From Luteimonas colneyensis (GTDB lineage Bacteria; Pseudomonadota; Gammaproteobacteria; Xanthomonadales; Xanthomonadaceae), in assembly GCF_014836665.1 (NCBI RefSeq), contig NZ_JACSQJ010000001.1, forward strand, positions 62,001 to 126,000: a stretch of 64,000 nucleotides of DNA, given 5' to 3'. A program made the translations under genes and the position numbers. The notes below the pieces were generated by a model, which worked only from the letters and a program-made list of their open reading frames with translations, ran no database searches and was not told the origin of the DNA. Of this stretch, positions 28,628 through 39,262 are shown in pieces; positions within the stretch are counted from its first letter, which is position 1; each line of letters opens with the position of its first letter.

Positions 28628-28903
28628 TCAGGCGAAGTGCTTGTCCAGCACCCGCCGGATCTCGGACTCGATCGGTCCCTGCATCGCCGACAGCAGGAAG
28701 CCCAGCTCGGCCTGCACGCGCACCGCGCCGGGCAGCAGCGCGATGCGGCCGTCGACGCCGGCCCGGCTGAAGTGCAGCGCATCGTCCTGCCATCGGCACT
28801 CCACGCCGAAACGCTCCACCAGCTTGTCGGCCACGTGCTGCACGGCGTCGCGCGCGCGGGGAGGGGGCAGCGCGTGTGCGTGCTGGATGTCGATGCCGGC
28901 CAT
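28628..28903 (-). CDS. Polyhydroxyalkanoic-acid-system family protein (PHA_gran_rgn)
   Basis: A 91-aa protein matching the small PHA-granule-region family: MAGIDIQHAHALPPPRARDAV at the start, FGVECRWQDDALHFSRAGVDG in the middle and a C-terminal EIRRVLDKHFA. Members often occur without PHA synthesis genes, as here, so a direct granule role is not implied. The fold resembles the START-like/polyketide cyclase group. It diverges from the FHA gene across about 85 nt. Confidence 0.8.
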   Translation of the reverse strand: MAGIDIQHAHALPPPRARDAVQHVADKLVERFGVECRWQDDALHFSRAGVDGRIALLPGAVRVQAELGFLLSAMQGPIESEIRRVLDKHFA

Positions 28904-28987
28904 GCTGGGTCCGCAAGAGGTGGGACTCCATTCTGGAGCCGCGCAGGCGGCGATCCAAGGGGCCGTGCGTGATAGATTCCACCGCGC

Positions 28988-29770
28988 ATGGATACCCTCA
29001 GGCTGCGCTTCGACTCCGCCGGCAACGACCACCCGCTGACCGTCGGCGTGCACGGCGTGGGGCGGCCGCGCGACGGCGCCGGCCTCGGCCCGGTCGAATC
29101 GTCGCCGCTCGTGAACTTCTGCGTCGACCGGCGCGGCGTGTGGCTGACGGTGCCCGAGGGCACGCGCGGCGTGCACGTCAACGGCAGGCCGGTCCTGCGG
29201 ATGGCGATGCTGCGCGTGGGCGATTCCATCTTCGTCGACGGCAGTGGCATCCGCGTGGTCGCGTCGCGTCCGCCAACGCAGCCGGCGGGCGGCTTCGGCG
29301 ACAGCACCGGCGAGTCCGGCGACGTGCGCATCGTGCTGCGCGGCGTCGGCGGCCGCTACCACGGTCGCTGCCTGACGCTCGAGCGGCCGCGCCTGGTCGG
29401 GCGCGCGCCCGAGGCCGACATCCGCATCGACGAGCCCGCGTTCGCCGAGCGCCATGCGCGCCTTGAACTTCTGCGCGGCGATGTCGTGCTGCGCGACCTC
29501 GGTTCGGCCGACGGCAGCCTGGTCAACGGCGAGCCGGTGCGCGATGCGGTGCTGCAGCCGGGCGACCAGGTCGTGTTCGACGCCCACCACCGGTTCGTGC
29601 TCGAGGCGCCGGTGGGGATCGTCGACCGGGTCGCGCGCGATGACGGCGACCACGCCGGGGAGGCCGTGCCCGGGCGCGGCCGCAGCGTGATGCACCTCCC
29701 ATGGCTGGTGCTGGCCGCGGCCGTGCTGGCGGGACTGCTGGCGCTGCTACTGCTGTTCGGCACCGGCTGA
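28988..29770 (+). CDS. FHA-domain protein with C-terminal membrane anchor
   Basis: A 260-aa protein. The first ~90 residues form a degenerate FHA-like module (GVHVNGRPVLRMAMLRVGDSIFVDG). A clear FHA domain lies at about 115-200, with LVGRAPEADIRID, ERHARL and DLGSADGSLVNGEPV, the phosphothreonine-binding Arg, Ser/His and Asn positions being present. A single C-terminal transmembrane helix ([21 protein letters not shown]) makes it a tail-anchored protein. FHA domains bind phospho-Thr peptides; no partner kinase is in the window. Its 3' end overlaps the convergent msrQ by 24 nt. Confidence 0.85.
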   Translation: MDTLRLRFDSAGNDHPLTVGVHGVGRPRDGAGLGPVESSPLVNFCVDRRGVWLTVPEGTRGVHVNGRPVLRMAMLRVGDSIFVDGSGIRVVASRPPTQPAGGFGDSTGESGDVRIVLRGVGGRYHGRCLTLERPRLVGRAPEADIRIDEPAFAERHARLELLRGDVVLRDLGSADGSLVNGEPVRDAVLQPGDQVVFDAHHRFVLEAPVGIVDRVARDDGDHAGEAVPGRGRSVMHLPWLVLAAAVLAGLLALLLLFGTG

Positions 29771-30424
29771 GGCCCGGGCGGGCGCCCGCGCACTTCGCTG
29801 GCGCCGTCGCACCAGCCGCCATCCCAGCAGGACGGCGAGGATCGACGCGTACAGCAGCGGCTCGCGGACGTCGGACTTCACCACCCACCAGAAGTGCAGC
29901 ACCGCCAGCGCCGCGATGGCGTACACCAGGCGGTGCAGCCGGCCCCAGTTCCGCCCCAGCCGCCGCATCCAGCCGCGGGTCGAGGTCACTGCCAGCGGCA
30001 CCAGCAGCAGCCAGGCGACGAAGCCCACGGTGATGTAGGGCCGCTCGGCGATCTCGACGAAGACCTGGCTCCACCAGCCGCGCAGGTCGAGCACCAGCCA
30101 GGCGCAGAAGTGCAAGCTGGCATAGGCGAACGCCCAGAGCCCGAGCATGCGGCGGAAGCGCAGCAGCGCCGGCTGCCCCAGCAGCTGGCGCAGCGGCGTG
30201 ACTGCCAGCGTCACCAGCAGCAGGCGCAGCGCCCAGAGCCCGAGTTCGTGTTCGATGGCCGCGACCGGGTCCGCGCCCAGCGCGTCGATGTCGCCGCCGC
30301 CGCCCACCAGCCAGGCCTTCCAGCCCAGCAGCGCCAGCGGCAGCAGCGCCGCGGCGTGCAACAACGTCTTCGCCGCCACGACCGCGCCATCGCCGGACGC
30401 CTTGCGCTCAGTACCAGCGCGCAA
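29747..30424 (-). CDS. msrQ: MsrQ, heme-binding membrane subunit of the MsrPQ methionine-sulfoxide reductase
   Basis: A 225-aa (or 210-aa) ferric-reductase-like membrane protein with about six helices and conserved heme His residues ([27 protein letters not shown]). It passes quinol electrons to periplasmic MsrP for repair of oxidised Met. The start is uncertain: TTG at 30424 overlaps the msrP end by 17 nt, while GTG at 30379 starts after msrP ends; no in-frame ATG exists near the N-terminus. Either way msrP-msrQ is an operon. Confidence 0.9.
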   Translation of the reverse strand: MRAGTERKASGDGAVVAAKTLLHAAALLPLALLGWKAWLVGGGGDIDALGADPVAAIEHELGLWALRLLLVTLAVTPLRQLLGQPALLRFRRMLGLWAFAYASLHFCAWLVLDLRGWWSQVFVEIAERPYITVGFVAWLLLVPLAVTSTRGWMRRLGRNWGRLHRLVYAIAALAVLHFWWVVKSDVREPLLYASILAVLLGWRLVRRRQRSARAPARASAGAEQQ

Positions 30425-31376
30425 GGTCCATGCCCTGGTACAGGGAGGCGACCTGGTCGGCGTAGCCGTTGAAAGGCCGGGTAGGGATGCGGTCGGCGAA
30501 CAGCCGGTTGCCGTCGCCGGCGATGCGGCGTTCGGTGGCCTGGCTCCAGCGCGGATGGTCCACCGCGGGGTTCACGTTGGCGAAGAAGCCGTACTCGCGC
30601 GGCTGCATGTCGTTCCACGACGTGCGCGGGGCCTTGCGCAGGAAGTCGATGGCCACGATCGACTTGATGCCCTTGAAGCCGTACTTCCACGGCACCACCA
30701 GCCGCAGCGGCGCGCCGTTCTGCTGCGGCAGCGGCTTGCCGTACATGCCGGTGGCCAGCAGCGCGAGGGGATGCATGGCCTCGTCGATGCGCAGGCCCTC
30801 GCGATAGGGCCAGTCGAGGATCGGCGCGCGGATGCCGGGCATCTGGCGCGGGTCGGCGAGGGTGGTGAAGGCGACGAACTTCGCGTCCGCGGTCGGCTCG
30901 AAGCGCTTCAGCACCTCGCCCAGGGGAACGCCCAGCCAGGGGATCACCATCGACCAGCCTTCGACGCAGCGCATGCGGTAGACGCGCTCCTCCGGGGCCA
31001 GGCCCCTGAGCAGGGTCTCCAGCGGCACGGTGCCGGGCTTCGCGCATTCGCCGCCGACGGCCACCGACCAGGGCGAGGTCACCAGCGTCTTCGCGGCGCG
31101 GGAGGGGTCGGCCTTGCCGCTGCCGAACTCGTAGAAGTTGTTGTACGAGGTGGCGTCCTCGTAGCGGGTGAGTGGTTCATCGGCCCCGAAACCGGCCCCG
31201 GGCTTGCGGGCGGCAGCCCGCGGTACGTCCACGGGCGGCGGCGGCTCGCCGCGGCAACCGGCGACCGTGAGCGCGGGCGCCAGCGCGAAGGCCTTCAGCA
31301 GCCGGCGGCGGTCGCGGTAGACGGTTTCGCCGGTGATCTCCGAACCTGGCACCGGCGGCAGGCGGCATCGGGCCAT
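30408..31376 (-). CDS. msrP: MsrP, periplasmic molybdenum methionine-sulfoxide reductase catalytic subunit
   Basis: A 322-aa sulfite-oxidase-fold protein. A twin-arginine-type signal ([20 protein letters not shown]) indicates Tat export with folded molybdopterin. The molybdenum-ligating Cys is at about 137 in [14 protein letters not shown]. Other family blocks are [26 protein letters not shown] and [19 protein letters not shown] Cys at the signal-peptide end (VAGC) could also give a lipoprotein. A GAGGAC site lies 8 nt before the ATG. It is coupled to msrQ. Confidence 0.96.
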   Translation of the reverse strand: MARCRLPPVPGSEITGETVYRDRRRLLKAFALAPALTVAGCRGEPPPPVDVPRAAARKPGAGFGADEPLTRYEDATSYNNFYEFGSGKADPSRAAKTLVTSPWSVAVGGECAKPGTVPLETLLRGLAPEERVYRMRCVEGWSMVIPWLGVPLGEVLKRFEPTADAKFVAFTTLADPRQMPGIRAPILDWPYREGLRIDEAMHPLALLATGMYGKPLPQQNGAPLRLVVPWKYGFKGIKSIVAIDFLRKAPRTSWNDMQPREYGFFANVNPAVDHPRWSQATERRIAGDGNRLFADRIPTRPFNGYADQVASLYQGMDLARWY

Positions 31377-31482
31377 CGTGAAGTCCTCGCGGGGAAGCGG
31401 GTGTCCATCCTACGCGCGCGTCCGTGCATGCGCGGTGTTGCATTGCGGCATACTGGATCGTCCCTGATTTCGAGGATCCGAG

Positions 31483-32589
31483 ATGTCGCGCGCCTACAAT
31501 TTCAGCCCCGGCCCAGCCATGCTGCCGGAATCCGTGCTGCTCGAAGCGCGCGGCACCCTGCTGGAGTACGGCGACGCCGGCGCCTCGATCGTCGAGATCA
31601 GCCACCGCGGCGCCGAGTTCATGGACATCGCCGCCCGCGCCGAGGCCGACCTGCGCACCCTGCTGTCGATCCCGGACGACTACGCGGTGTTGTTCCTGCC
31701 GGGCGGCGCGACCACGCAGCAGGCGCTGCTGCCGCTGAACTTCGCGGCGCCGGGCCAGCGCGCCGACTACGTGCTCACCGGCCACTGGGGCGCGACCGCG
31801 ACCCGGCAGGCGGCGCCCTACGTCGATCTCAACGTCGCCGCCAGCAGCGAGGCCGACGGCTACCGCAGCATCCCGCCGGTGGCGTCGTGGCGGCTGTCGG
31901 ACGATGCGGCCTACGTCCACGTCACCGCCAACGAGACCATCCACGGCGTCGAGTTCCGCCCGGCAGCGCCTGGTGGCCACGCGTTCCCCGACACCGGCGA
32001 CGTGCCGCTGTTCGCCGACTTCAGCTCCAGCATCGCCTCCGAGCCGATCGACGTCGCGCGCTTCGGCGCCATCTACGCCGGCGCGCAGAAGAACCTGGGG
32101 CCGGTGGGCATCGGCGTGGTGATCGTGCGCCGGGACCTGCTCGAGCGCGCCGGCCAGCCGCGCGCCGACATCTTCGACTACCGCCTGCAGCTGGCCGCGG
32201 ACTCGATGCTCAACACGCCGCCGACCTGGAACTGGTACGTCGCCGGCCTGACCTTCCGCTGGATGCTCGACGAGGGCGGGGTGGAGGAGTTCGCGCGCCG
32301 CAGCGACGCGAAGGCGAAGCTGCTGTACGCCGCCATCGACGGTTCCGGCGGCTTCTACCGCAACGAGGTCGAGGTCGCCGCGCGCTCGCGCATGAACGTG
32401 CCGTTCTTCCTGCCCGACGCGGCGCTTGACGCGGCCTTCCTGGCCGGCGCGCGCGAAGCCGGGCTGATCGGCCTCAAGGGCCACCGCGTGACCGGCGGCA
32501 TGCGCGCCTCGATCTACAACCCGATGCCGCTGGCCGGCGTGCAGGCGCTGGTCGATTACATGCAGGAGTTCAAGCGCCGCCATGGCTGA
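31483..32589 (+). CDS. serC: Phosphoserine aminotransferase
   Basis: A 368-aa class-V aminotransferase that makes phosphoserine (serine pathway) and acts in PLP synthesis. The PLP Lys is about residue 203 in [12 protein letters not shown]. Other landmarks are [29 protein letters not shown] and [15 protein letters not shown] precedes the ATG. The stop overlaps the pheA start by 8 nt. serC-pheA-aroA is the standard order in this group. Confidence 0.97.
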   Translation: MSRAYNFSPGPAMLPESVLLEARGTLLEYGDAGASIVEISHRGAEFMDIAARAEADLRTLLSIPDDYAVLFLPGGATTQQALLPLNFAAPGQRADYVLTGHWGATATRQAAPYVDLNVAASSEADGYRSIPPVASWRLSDDAAYVHVTANETIHGVEFRPAAPGGHAFPDTGDVPLFADFSSSIASEPIDVARFGAIYAGAQKNLGPVGIGVVIVRRDLLERAGQPRADIFDYRLQLAADSMLNTPPTWNWYVAGLTFRWMLDEGGVEEFARRSDAKAKLLYAAIDGSGGFYRNEVEVAARSRMNVPFFLPDAALDAAFLAGAREAGLIGLKGHRVTGGMRASIYNPMPLAGVQALVDYMQEFKRRHG

Positions 32590-33679
32590 GGGCAAGCCGA
32601 CGAAGCCGGACCTCGCCGCGGTGCGCGCGCAGATCGACGGCATCGACCGCGAGATCCAGGCGCTGATCACCGAGCGCGCGCTGTTCGCCCGCCAGGTCGG
32701 GCGCGCCAAGGGCAAGCTGGCCGCGGCCATCGACTATTACCGGCCCGAGCGCGAGGCGCAGGTGCTGCGGCGCGTGGTCGACCGCAACGACGGTCCGCTG
32801 TCGGACGACGTGCTGGTGCGCCTGTTCCGCGAGATCATGTCGGCCTGCCTGGCGCAGCAGGAGCCGCTGAAGGTCGGCTACCTGGGTCCGGAGGGCACCT
32901 TCTCGCAGCAGGCGGTGCACAAGCACTTCGGGCACTCCGCCCACGGCCTGCCGCTGGCGAGCGTGGAGGAGGTGTTCGACGAGGTGGCGTCCGGGGCCGC
33001 CGATTTCGGCGTGGTGCCGGTTGAGAACTCCAGCCAGGGCACCATCCAGTCCACGCTGGACCTGTTCCTGACCTCGCCGCTGATGATCTGCGGCGAGGTC
33101 GAGCTGCGCGTGCACCAGTACCTGATGTCGCGCACCGGCCGCATCGAGGACATCGAGCGCATCTATTCGCACGGGCTGTCGCTGGCCCAGTGCAAGAACT
33201 GGCTGCGCCAGCACCTGCCGCTGGCGGAGAAGCTGCCGGTGGCGAGCAACGCCGAGGGCGCCCGCCGCGCACGCAACGCCGACGACGCGGCCGCCATCGC
33301 CGGCGAGAGCGCGGGCCGTGTCTATGGCCTGAAGGTGGTCGCCGGCCCGATCGAGGACCGCGGCGACAACACCACGCGCTTCCTGGTGATCGGCCGCGCC
33401 GCGTTCCCGCCGTCGGGCCATGACCGCACCTCGCTGCTGGTGTCGATCCACGACCAGCCCGGCGCGCTGTATCGGATCCTCGAGCCGCTGGCGCGGCACG
33501 GCATCAGCATGGACCGGATCGAGTCGCGGCCGGCGCACGGGGCGCTGTGGCAGTACGCGTTCTTCATCGAGGTCACGGGCCACGTCGAGGAGTCGCCGCT
33601 GAAGGACGCCCTGGCCGAGATCGATGCCTTCGCGGGCGACGTGCGGGTGCTGGGCTCGTATCCGGTGGCCGTGCCTTGA
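32582..33679 (+). CDS. pheA: Bifunctional chorismate mutase / prephenate dehydratase (P-protein)
   Basis: A 365-aa protein of phenylalanine synthesis. The AroQ chorismate mutase domain occupies about residues 1-95 ([33 protein letters not shown]). The prephenate dehydratase domain follows ([43 protein letters not shown]). A C-terminal ACT domain for Phe feedback starts around 280 ([29 protein letters not shown]). It starts inside the serC end (8-nt overlap) and ends in TTGA, which is also the aroA start. Confidence 0.97.
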   Translation: MAEGKPTKPDLAAVRAQIDGIDREIQALITERALFARQVGRAKGKLAAAIDYYRPEREAQVLRRVVDRNDGPLSDDVLVRLFREIMSACLAQQEPLKVGYLGPEGTFSQQAVHKHFGHSAHGLPLASVEEVFDEVASGAADFGVVPVENSSQGTIQSTLDLFLTSPLMICGEVELRVHQYLMSRTGRIEDIERIYSHGLSLAQCKNWLRQHLPLAEKLPVASNAEGARRARNADDAAAIAGESAGRVYGLKVVAGPIEDRGDNTTRFLVIGRAAFPPSGHDRTSLLVSIHDQPGALYRILEPLARHGISMDRIESRPAHGALWQYAFFIEVTGHVEESPLKDALAEIDAFAGDVRVLGSYPVAVP

Positions 33680-35016
33680 GCGCCGGCCTGGAGGGAACAT
33701 CGGCGCCATCGGCGCGGGAGGCCTGGGTCGCTTCGCAGGGTCGCGCGCTGTCGGGCGACTTCGCGGTGCCCGGCGACAAGTCGATCTCGCACCGTGCGGT
33801 GATGTTCGCCGCGCTGGCCGACGGCAGCTCGCGCATCGACGGCTTCCTCGAGGGCGAGGACACGCGCGCCACCGCGGCGATCTTCGCGCGGATGGGCGTG
33901 GACATCGAAGCGCCGTCGCCGTCCTGCCGCATCGTCCGCGGCGTGGGCATCGACGGACTGCGTGCGCCCGACGGGGAGCTCGACTGCGGCAACTCGGGCA
34001 CCGCGATGCGCCTGCTCGCCGGGCTCCTGGCGGGGCAGGCGTTCGATAGCGTACTCGTCGGCGATGCGTCGCTGTCCCGGCGGCCGATGCTGCGGGTGAT
34101 GGCGCCGCTGCGCCGCATGGGCGCGTCGATCACCTCGGAGGACGGCGAGCGGCCGCCGCTGCGGATCGCCGGCGGGCGCCGGCTGGACGGCATCGGGTTC
34201 GATTCGCCGGTGGCCAGTGCGCAGGTGAAGTCGGCGGTGCTGCTTGCCGGACTGTATGCGCAGGGCGAAACCGGCGTCCGCGAGCCGCATCCCACGCGTG
34301 ACTACACCGAACGCATGCTGGCCGCGTTCGGCTGGCCGGTGGACCATGCGCCGGGCCGTGCGCGGCTGTCGGGCGGGCACCGCCTGTCGGCGCGCGACAT
34401 CGAAGTGCCAGGCGACTTCTCCTCGGCCGCGTTCTTCATCGTCGCCGCCTGCCTCGTGCCGGGCTCGGAGCTGCTGCTGCGCTCGGTGGGCGTCGATCCG
34501 CGCCGCACCGGCCTGCTCCAGGCCCTGCGCGCGATGGGCGCCGACATCCGCGAGCTCGACCGCCGCAACGGCGTCTGCGGAGCGGTGGCGGACATCGCCG
34601 TGCGGCACGCGCCGCTGCGCGGGATCGACCTGCCCGAAGCCCTGGTCGCGGACATGATCGACGAGTTCCCGGCGTTCGCGGTGGCCGCGGCCTGCGCCAG
34701 CGGCACCACGCGCGTGACCGGTGCCGGCGAACTCAGGGTCAAGGAGTCCGACCGGATCAGCGCGATGGCGACGGGGCTGGATGCGCTGGGCGTGCGGGTG
34801 AGCGAGACCGCGGACGGCATGGTGATCGAAGGTGGCCCGCTACGCGGCGGGCGCGTGGACAGCCTGGGCGACCATCGCATCGCGATGGCCTTCGCGGTGG
34901 CCGCGCAGCGGGCCGGGGGCGAGGTCGTGATCGACGACGTCGCCAACGTCGCGACCTCGTTCCCCGGCTTCGAGGCGCTGGCCCTGGACGCAGGCTTCGG
35001 GCTGGGCTCCGGCTAG
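33676..35016 (+). CDS. aroA: 3-phosphoshikimate 1-carboxyvinyltransferase (EPSP synthase)
   Basis: A 446-aa enzyme of the shikimate pathway. Key blocks are VPGDKSISHRAVMF, CGNSGTAMRLLAG (the Gly of the glyphosate/PEP site is retained), DASLSRRPMLRVM, ASAQVKSAVLLAGL and ELRVKESDRISAM. The overall pattern is closer to the class II enzymes (Bacillus/CP4-like) than to E. coli AroA. The start must be TTG at 33676, overlapping the pheA stop (TTGA): no ATG or GTG is in frame between there and the first conserved block. It ends 13 nt before the convergent TonB-like gene. Confidence 0.93.
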   Translation: MSAGLEGTSAPSAREAWVASQGRALSGDFAVPGDKSISHRAVMFAALADGSSRIDGFLEGEDTRATAAIFARMGVDIEAPSPSCRIVRGVGIDGLRAPDGELDCGNSGTAMRLLAGLLAGQAFDSVLVGDASLSRRPMLRVMAPLRRMGASITSEDGERPPLRIAGGRRLDGIGFDSPVASAQVKSAVLLAGLYAQGETGVREPHPTRDYTERMLAAFGWPVDHAPGRARLSGGHRLSARDIEVPGDFSSAAFFIVAACLVPGSELLLRSVGVDPRRTGLLQALRAMGADIRELDRRNGVCGAVADIAVRHAPLRGIDLPEALVADMIDEFPAFAVAAACASGTTRVTGAGELRVKESDRISAMATGLDALGVRVSETADGMVIEGGPLRGGRVDSLGDHRIAMAFAVAAQRAGGEVVIDDVANVATSFPGFEALALDAGFGLGSG

Positions 35017-35029
35017 CGAACCCGCTGAC

Positions 35030-35614
35030 TCAGCGATCGATCCGGAACGTCACCGGGACCTGCACCTCGGCCTCCACCTGGCGGCCGCCGCGCACCGCCG
35101 GCTCGAAGGTCCACTGGCGGACCGCGTCCACCGCGGCCTGGTCGAGGTCGCGCGAGCCGCTGCGGCGGACCACCTCGACCCTGGCGGGCCGGCCATCCGC
35201 GCCGACGGTCGCGCCGACCAGGACGGTGCCTTCCTCGCGCCTGCGATACGCCTCCACGGGATAGTCGGGCTCGACCCGGGCCAGCGGGGTCGCGTCGCGG
35301 TCGGGGCCTGCGGCCGCGGGCGCTGGCGACGGGCGCTCCCGGTCCGCGCGTTCGGCACGGCGGGCGTCATCGGCCGCGCGTTCGCGCTCGGCGGCGGCGT
35401 CCTGTTCATCACCGATCGCCACGGGCGGGGGCGGCACCGCCTCGGGCGCGGGTGCGACGCCGGCGCGCTGGCTGTAGATGAACCAGCCGAAGGCGAGGAG
35501 CGCCAGCAGCAGCACGATCCAGAGCAGGGGGGCCGCGGTCCTGCGCTCGGGGGCCTCCTGCGGCGGCGGCGGGGGCGGAGCCGGCGGCGGCGGGATGTCG
35601 GGGTTCGGATCCAT
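35030..35614 (-). CDS. TonB-family protein (energy-transducer-like), copy 1
   Basis: A 194-aa protein. It has a Pro-rich cytoplasmic start, one membrane span (APLLWIVLLLALLAFGWFIY), a charged Glu/Arg/Ala coiled linker (about 70-105) and a C-terminal TonB domain (ARVEPDYPVEAYRRREEGTV, VEVVRRSGSRDLDQAAVDAV, WTFEPAVRGG). An AGGAG site lies 7 nt before the ATG. No exbB/exbD or receptor is nearby. It lies immediately downstream of a second protein with the same plan, so the two look like a tandem duplication. Confidence 0.85.
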   Translation of the reverse strand: MDPNPDIPPPPAPPPPPPQEAPERRTAAPLLWIVLLLALLAFGWFIYSQRAGVAPAPEAVPPPPVAIGDEQDAAAERERAADDARRAERADRERPSPAPAAAGPDRDATPLARVEPDYPVEAYRRREEGTVLVGATVGADGRPARVEVVRRSGSRDLDQAAVDAVRQWTFEPAVRGGRQVEAEVQVPVTFRIDR

Positions 35615-35691
35615 GGCGCTCTCCTGGGCTCTGCGTCGGTGCGCGGAGCCTTCCACAGCCCGGGTTGACGGCGCGTGTGCGCCGCCGGGAA

Positions 35692-36315
35692 TCAGCGCGG
35701 GCTGCTGAACGCGATCGGGACGTTGACCACGCCGGAGACCGGCACGCCGTCGCGCATCGCGGGCCTGAAGCGCCAGCGGCGGGCGGCGGACACGGCGGCG
35801 CGATCAAGGTCACGCGATCCGCTGCTGGCGGCCACGTCGACCTGTGACGGCACGCCGCGCGGGTCGACTTCGATGCGCAGCAGCACCTCTCCCGACTCGC
35901 CGCGGCGCAGCGCGCTGCGGGGATAGCGGGGGCTCGGGGACTCGATGGGCACCGGAGAACTTGCCGACAGCTCGACCGGGGCGATCGCGGGAGGCGCGTC
36001 CGCATCCGCGTCCGCGTCGGCGGCGCTGGCCACGGCCGGCTGGGGCGCAGTCTCCTCGATCCAGGCCTCGCCCGCGGGCGCTTCGGGCATGCCGGGGGTG
36101 GCGGCCGTGCCGGAAGCCGGGGGCGCCGGCAGCGGCCGGAACACCGGCGCGGCGGCGGCGGGCGGCTGTTCGTCGGGACGGTAGGGGGTCCCGTCGCGCT
36201 GGCCCAGCCACAGCGCGAGGAAGACCAGCAGGCCGGCGGCGAGTCCCGCGGCGACGAGCCACCACCCGCGGTGGGTCGGAAGGGGCAGGGACCTGCGCGG
36301 GGGCGTGTCGGACAT
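35692..36315 (-). CDS. TonB-family protein (energy-transducer-like), copy 2
   Basis: A 207-aa protein. Its N-terminal span is [21 protein letters not shown], followed by a Pro/Ala/Asp-rich periplasmic linker with a DADADADA run, and a TonB C-terminal domain (PSPRYPRSALRRGESGEVLL, VAASSGSRDLDRAAVSAARR, WRFRPAMRDG). The domain parallels copy 1 closely: SGSRDLD, then RRW/RQW and FRPA/FEPA. It may serve a specialised TonB-dependent receptor or a scaffold role. Confidence 0.85.
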   Translation of the reverse strand: MSDTPPRRSLPLPTHRGWWLVAAGLAAGLLVFLALWLGQRDGTPYRPDEQPPAAAAPVFRPLPAPPASGTAATPGMPEAPAGEAWIEETAPQPAVASAADADADADAPPAIAPVELSASSPVPIESPSPRYPRSALRRGESGEVLLRIEVDPRGVPSQVDVAASSGSRDLDRAAVSAARRWRFRPAMRDGVPVSGVVNVPIAFSSPR

Positions 36316-36388
36316 GGGAGGCCTCGGATCGCGTTCGCCCGATTCTGCCACGGCCTCGCGGAGCAAACCCCGCGGCGACACGCGATAA

Positions 36389-37759
<1,371 letters not shown>

Positions 37760-37823
37760 CGTCTCCGCGGAGGCGGGCGACCGCCCGCCTGCATTGCGAT
37801 TCCGGCGATAGGTGGCGATGATC

Positions 37824-37896
37824 GGACCAATTTGGTCCAATTTCGTTGCATTGAGTGCGCTGCGGTGATCAAATAGGCCCCAATTGTTCTATTGGG
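37824..37896 (+). promoter_or_regulatory. Operator-like palindromes in front of the LysR gene
   Basis: Two dyads flank the probable promoter: GGACCAATTTGGTCC (37824-37838, perfect) and CCCAAT-N6-ATTGGG (37879-37896). The second runs into the GGGAG ribosome binding site. Both share a CCAAT half-site. This spacing fits LysR-type autoregulation (T-N11-A-like dyads), but the regulator-site match is inferred from position. Confidence 0.55.
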
Positions 37897-37906
37897 AGCT
37901 CGTGCG

Positions 37907-38875
37907 ATGCAGGATCTGAACGATCTCTACTACTTCGCCATGGTCGTCGACCACGGCGGTTTTGCAGCAGCGGAGCGCGCGCTCGGCATCCCCAAGTCGC
38001 GCCTGTCGCGCCGCATCAGCCAGCTGGAGACCGAACTCGGCGTACGCCTGCTGCAGCGTTCGACCCGCCGCTTCGCGGTGACCGACGTCGGCCAGAGCGT
38101 CTACCGGCATGCGCAGTCGATGCTTGCGGAAGCCACTGCGGCGCGCGAGGTGGTCGACCGGCTCAGCGCCGAGCCGCGCGGCATCGTGCGCGCCAGCGTG
38201 CCCGTCGGGCTCGCGCAGCAGCAGATGCCGCAGCTGCTGCCGGAGTTCCTGGCGCGCTATCCGCAGGTGCGCGTGCAGATGCACGTCTCCAACCGCCGCG
38301 TCGACGTCATCAACGAGGGCTTCGACGTCGCCATCCGCGTGCGCAACAAGCTCGACGACGACGGCAGCCTGGTGATGCGCAGCTTCGGCCAGATCCAGGA
38401 GCTGTTGGTCGCCAGTCCGACCTATCTTGATCGCGCGGGCCGGCCGAAGACGCCGGAAGAGCTCAACGACCACACCACCATGACCATGGGCGAGGACGAA
38501 GTGCGCCAGCGCTGGGACCTGCAGGGTGCGGACGGGGAGGTGCGCCGCATCGAGCTGAAGCCACGAGTCGCCGGCGGCGACTTCCCGATGCTGATGGCGC
38601 TGGCGCGCCAGGGACTCGGCATCACCATGCTGCCGGAGACGCTGTGCGCCGAGGCCGTCCGCAATGGCGAGCTCGAGGTCGTGCTGCCCGAGTGGCGCCT
38701 GCCGCAGGGCATCGCGCACCTGGTGTTCGCCTCGCGCCGCGGGCTGCTGCCGGCGGTGCGCGTATTCATCGATTTCCTGGCCGAGAGGCTGCCGCCGCTG
38801 ATCGAGGGCTCGCGCCTGGACTGCCAGTCCTGCGGGCGCGACGAGTCGGGCGAAGGTCCCGCGCGGGCCGCGTGA
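37907..38875 (+). CDS. LysR-family transcriptional regulator
   Basis: A 322-aa LTTR. The winged HTH occupies residues 1-60 (FAMVVDHGGFAAAERALGIPKSRLSRRISQLETELGVRLLQR). The substrate-binding domain follows (VRASVPVGLAQQQ, VDVINEGFDVAIRV). The C-terminus has a Cys pair, CQSC, that could be redox- or metal-responsive. The ATG at 37907 has a GGGAG site; an upstream TTG at 37892 is less likely. It stands alone, with no divergent target gene, so its regulon is unknown. Confidence 0.93.
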   Translation: MQDLNDLYYFAMVVDHGGFAAAERALGIPKSRLSRRISQLETELGVRLLQRSTRRFAVTDVGQSVYRHAQSMLAEATAAREVVDRLSAEPRGIVRASVPVGLAQQQMPQLLPEFLARYPQVRVQMHVSNRRVDVINEGFDVAIRVRNKLDDDGSLVMRSFGQIQELLVASPTYLDRAGRPKTPEELNDHTTMTMGEDEVRQRWDLQGADGEVRRIELKPRVAGGDFPMLMALARQGLGITMLPETLCAEAVRNGELEVVLPEWRLPQGIAHLVFASRRGLLPAVRVFIDFLAERLPPLIEGSRLDCQSCGRDESGEGPARAA

Positions 38876-39026
38876 CGGCAGATGGGCGCGCCGCGCAGTG
38901 CGCGCGGCCGGCGGCGGACGCGGGGCGCGATGAACGTCGCCGCTCGTGCGACAATCGCGCCCGCGCTGCCCGTGCCTGTCGGACCGACGTCCACCAGGAC
39001 GTAGGGCAACGCCGCGGCATGTTCCC

Positions 39027-39114
39027 GGAAGAGTGGCCGAGCGGTTGAAGGCACCGGTCTTGAAAACCGGCAAAGGGCAACCTTTCGTGGGTTCGAATCC
39101 CACCTCTTCCACCA
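39027..39114 (+). tRNA. tRNA-Ser (anticodon TGA)
   Basis: An 88-nt gene including CCA. The acceptor stem is GGAAGAG/CTCTTCC, the anticodon stem CCGGT/ACCGG encloses the loop CTTGAAA (anticodon TGA), the long variable arm AAAGGGCAACCTTTC is typical of tRNA-Ser, and the T-loop GGTTCGAATCC is intact. It lies between the LysR gene and a response regulator. Confidence 0.97.
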
Positions 39115-39262
39115 CGGATACAGCGCGCCGGTCACCCAGATCGCAGGATGTCCACATGGTCACAGTGCATCCACGACGGCGTACGCACTGCGCTTGCGAC
39201 GCCGCGGCACCACGGTTAGCCTCGCCCCCGGGGATCCAGAAACGCGTCATGAGGGGACAAGG

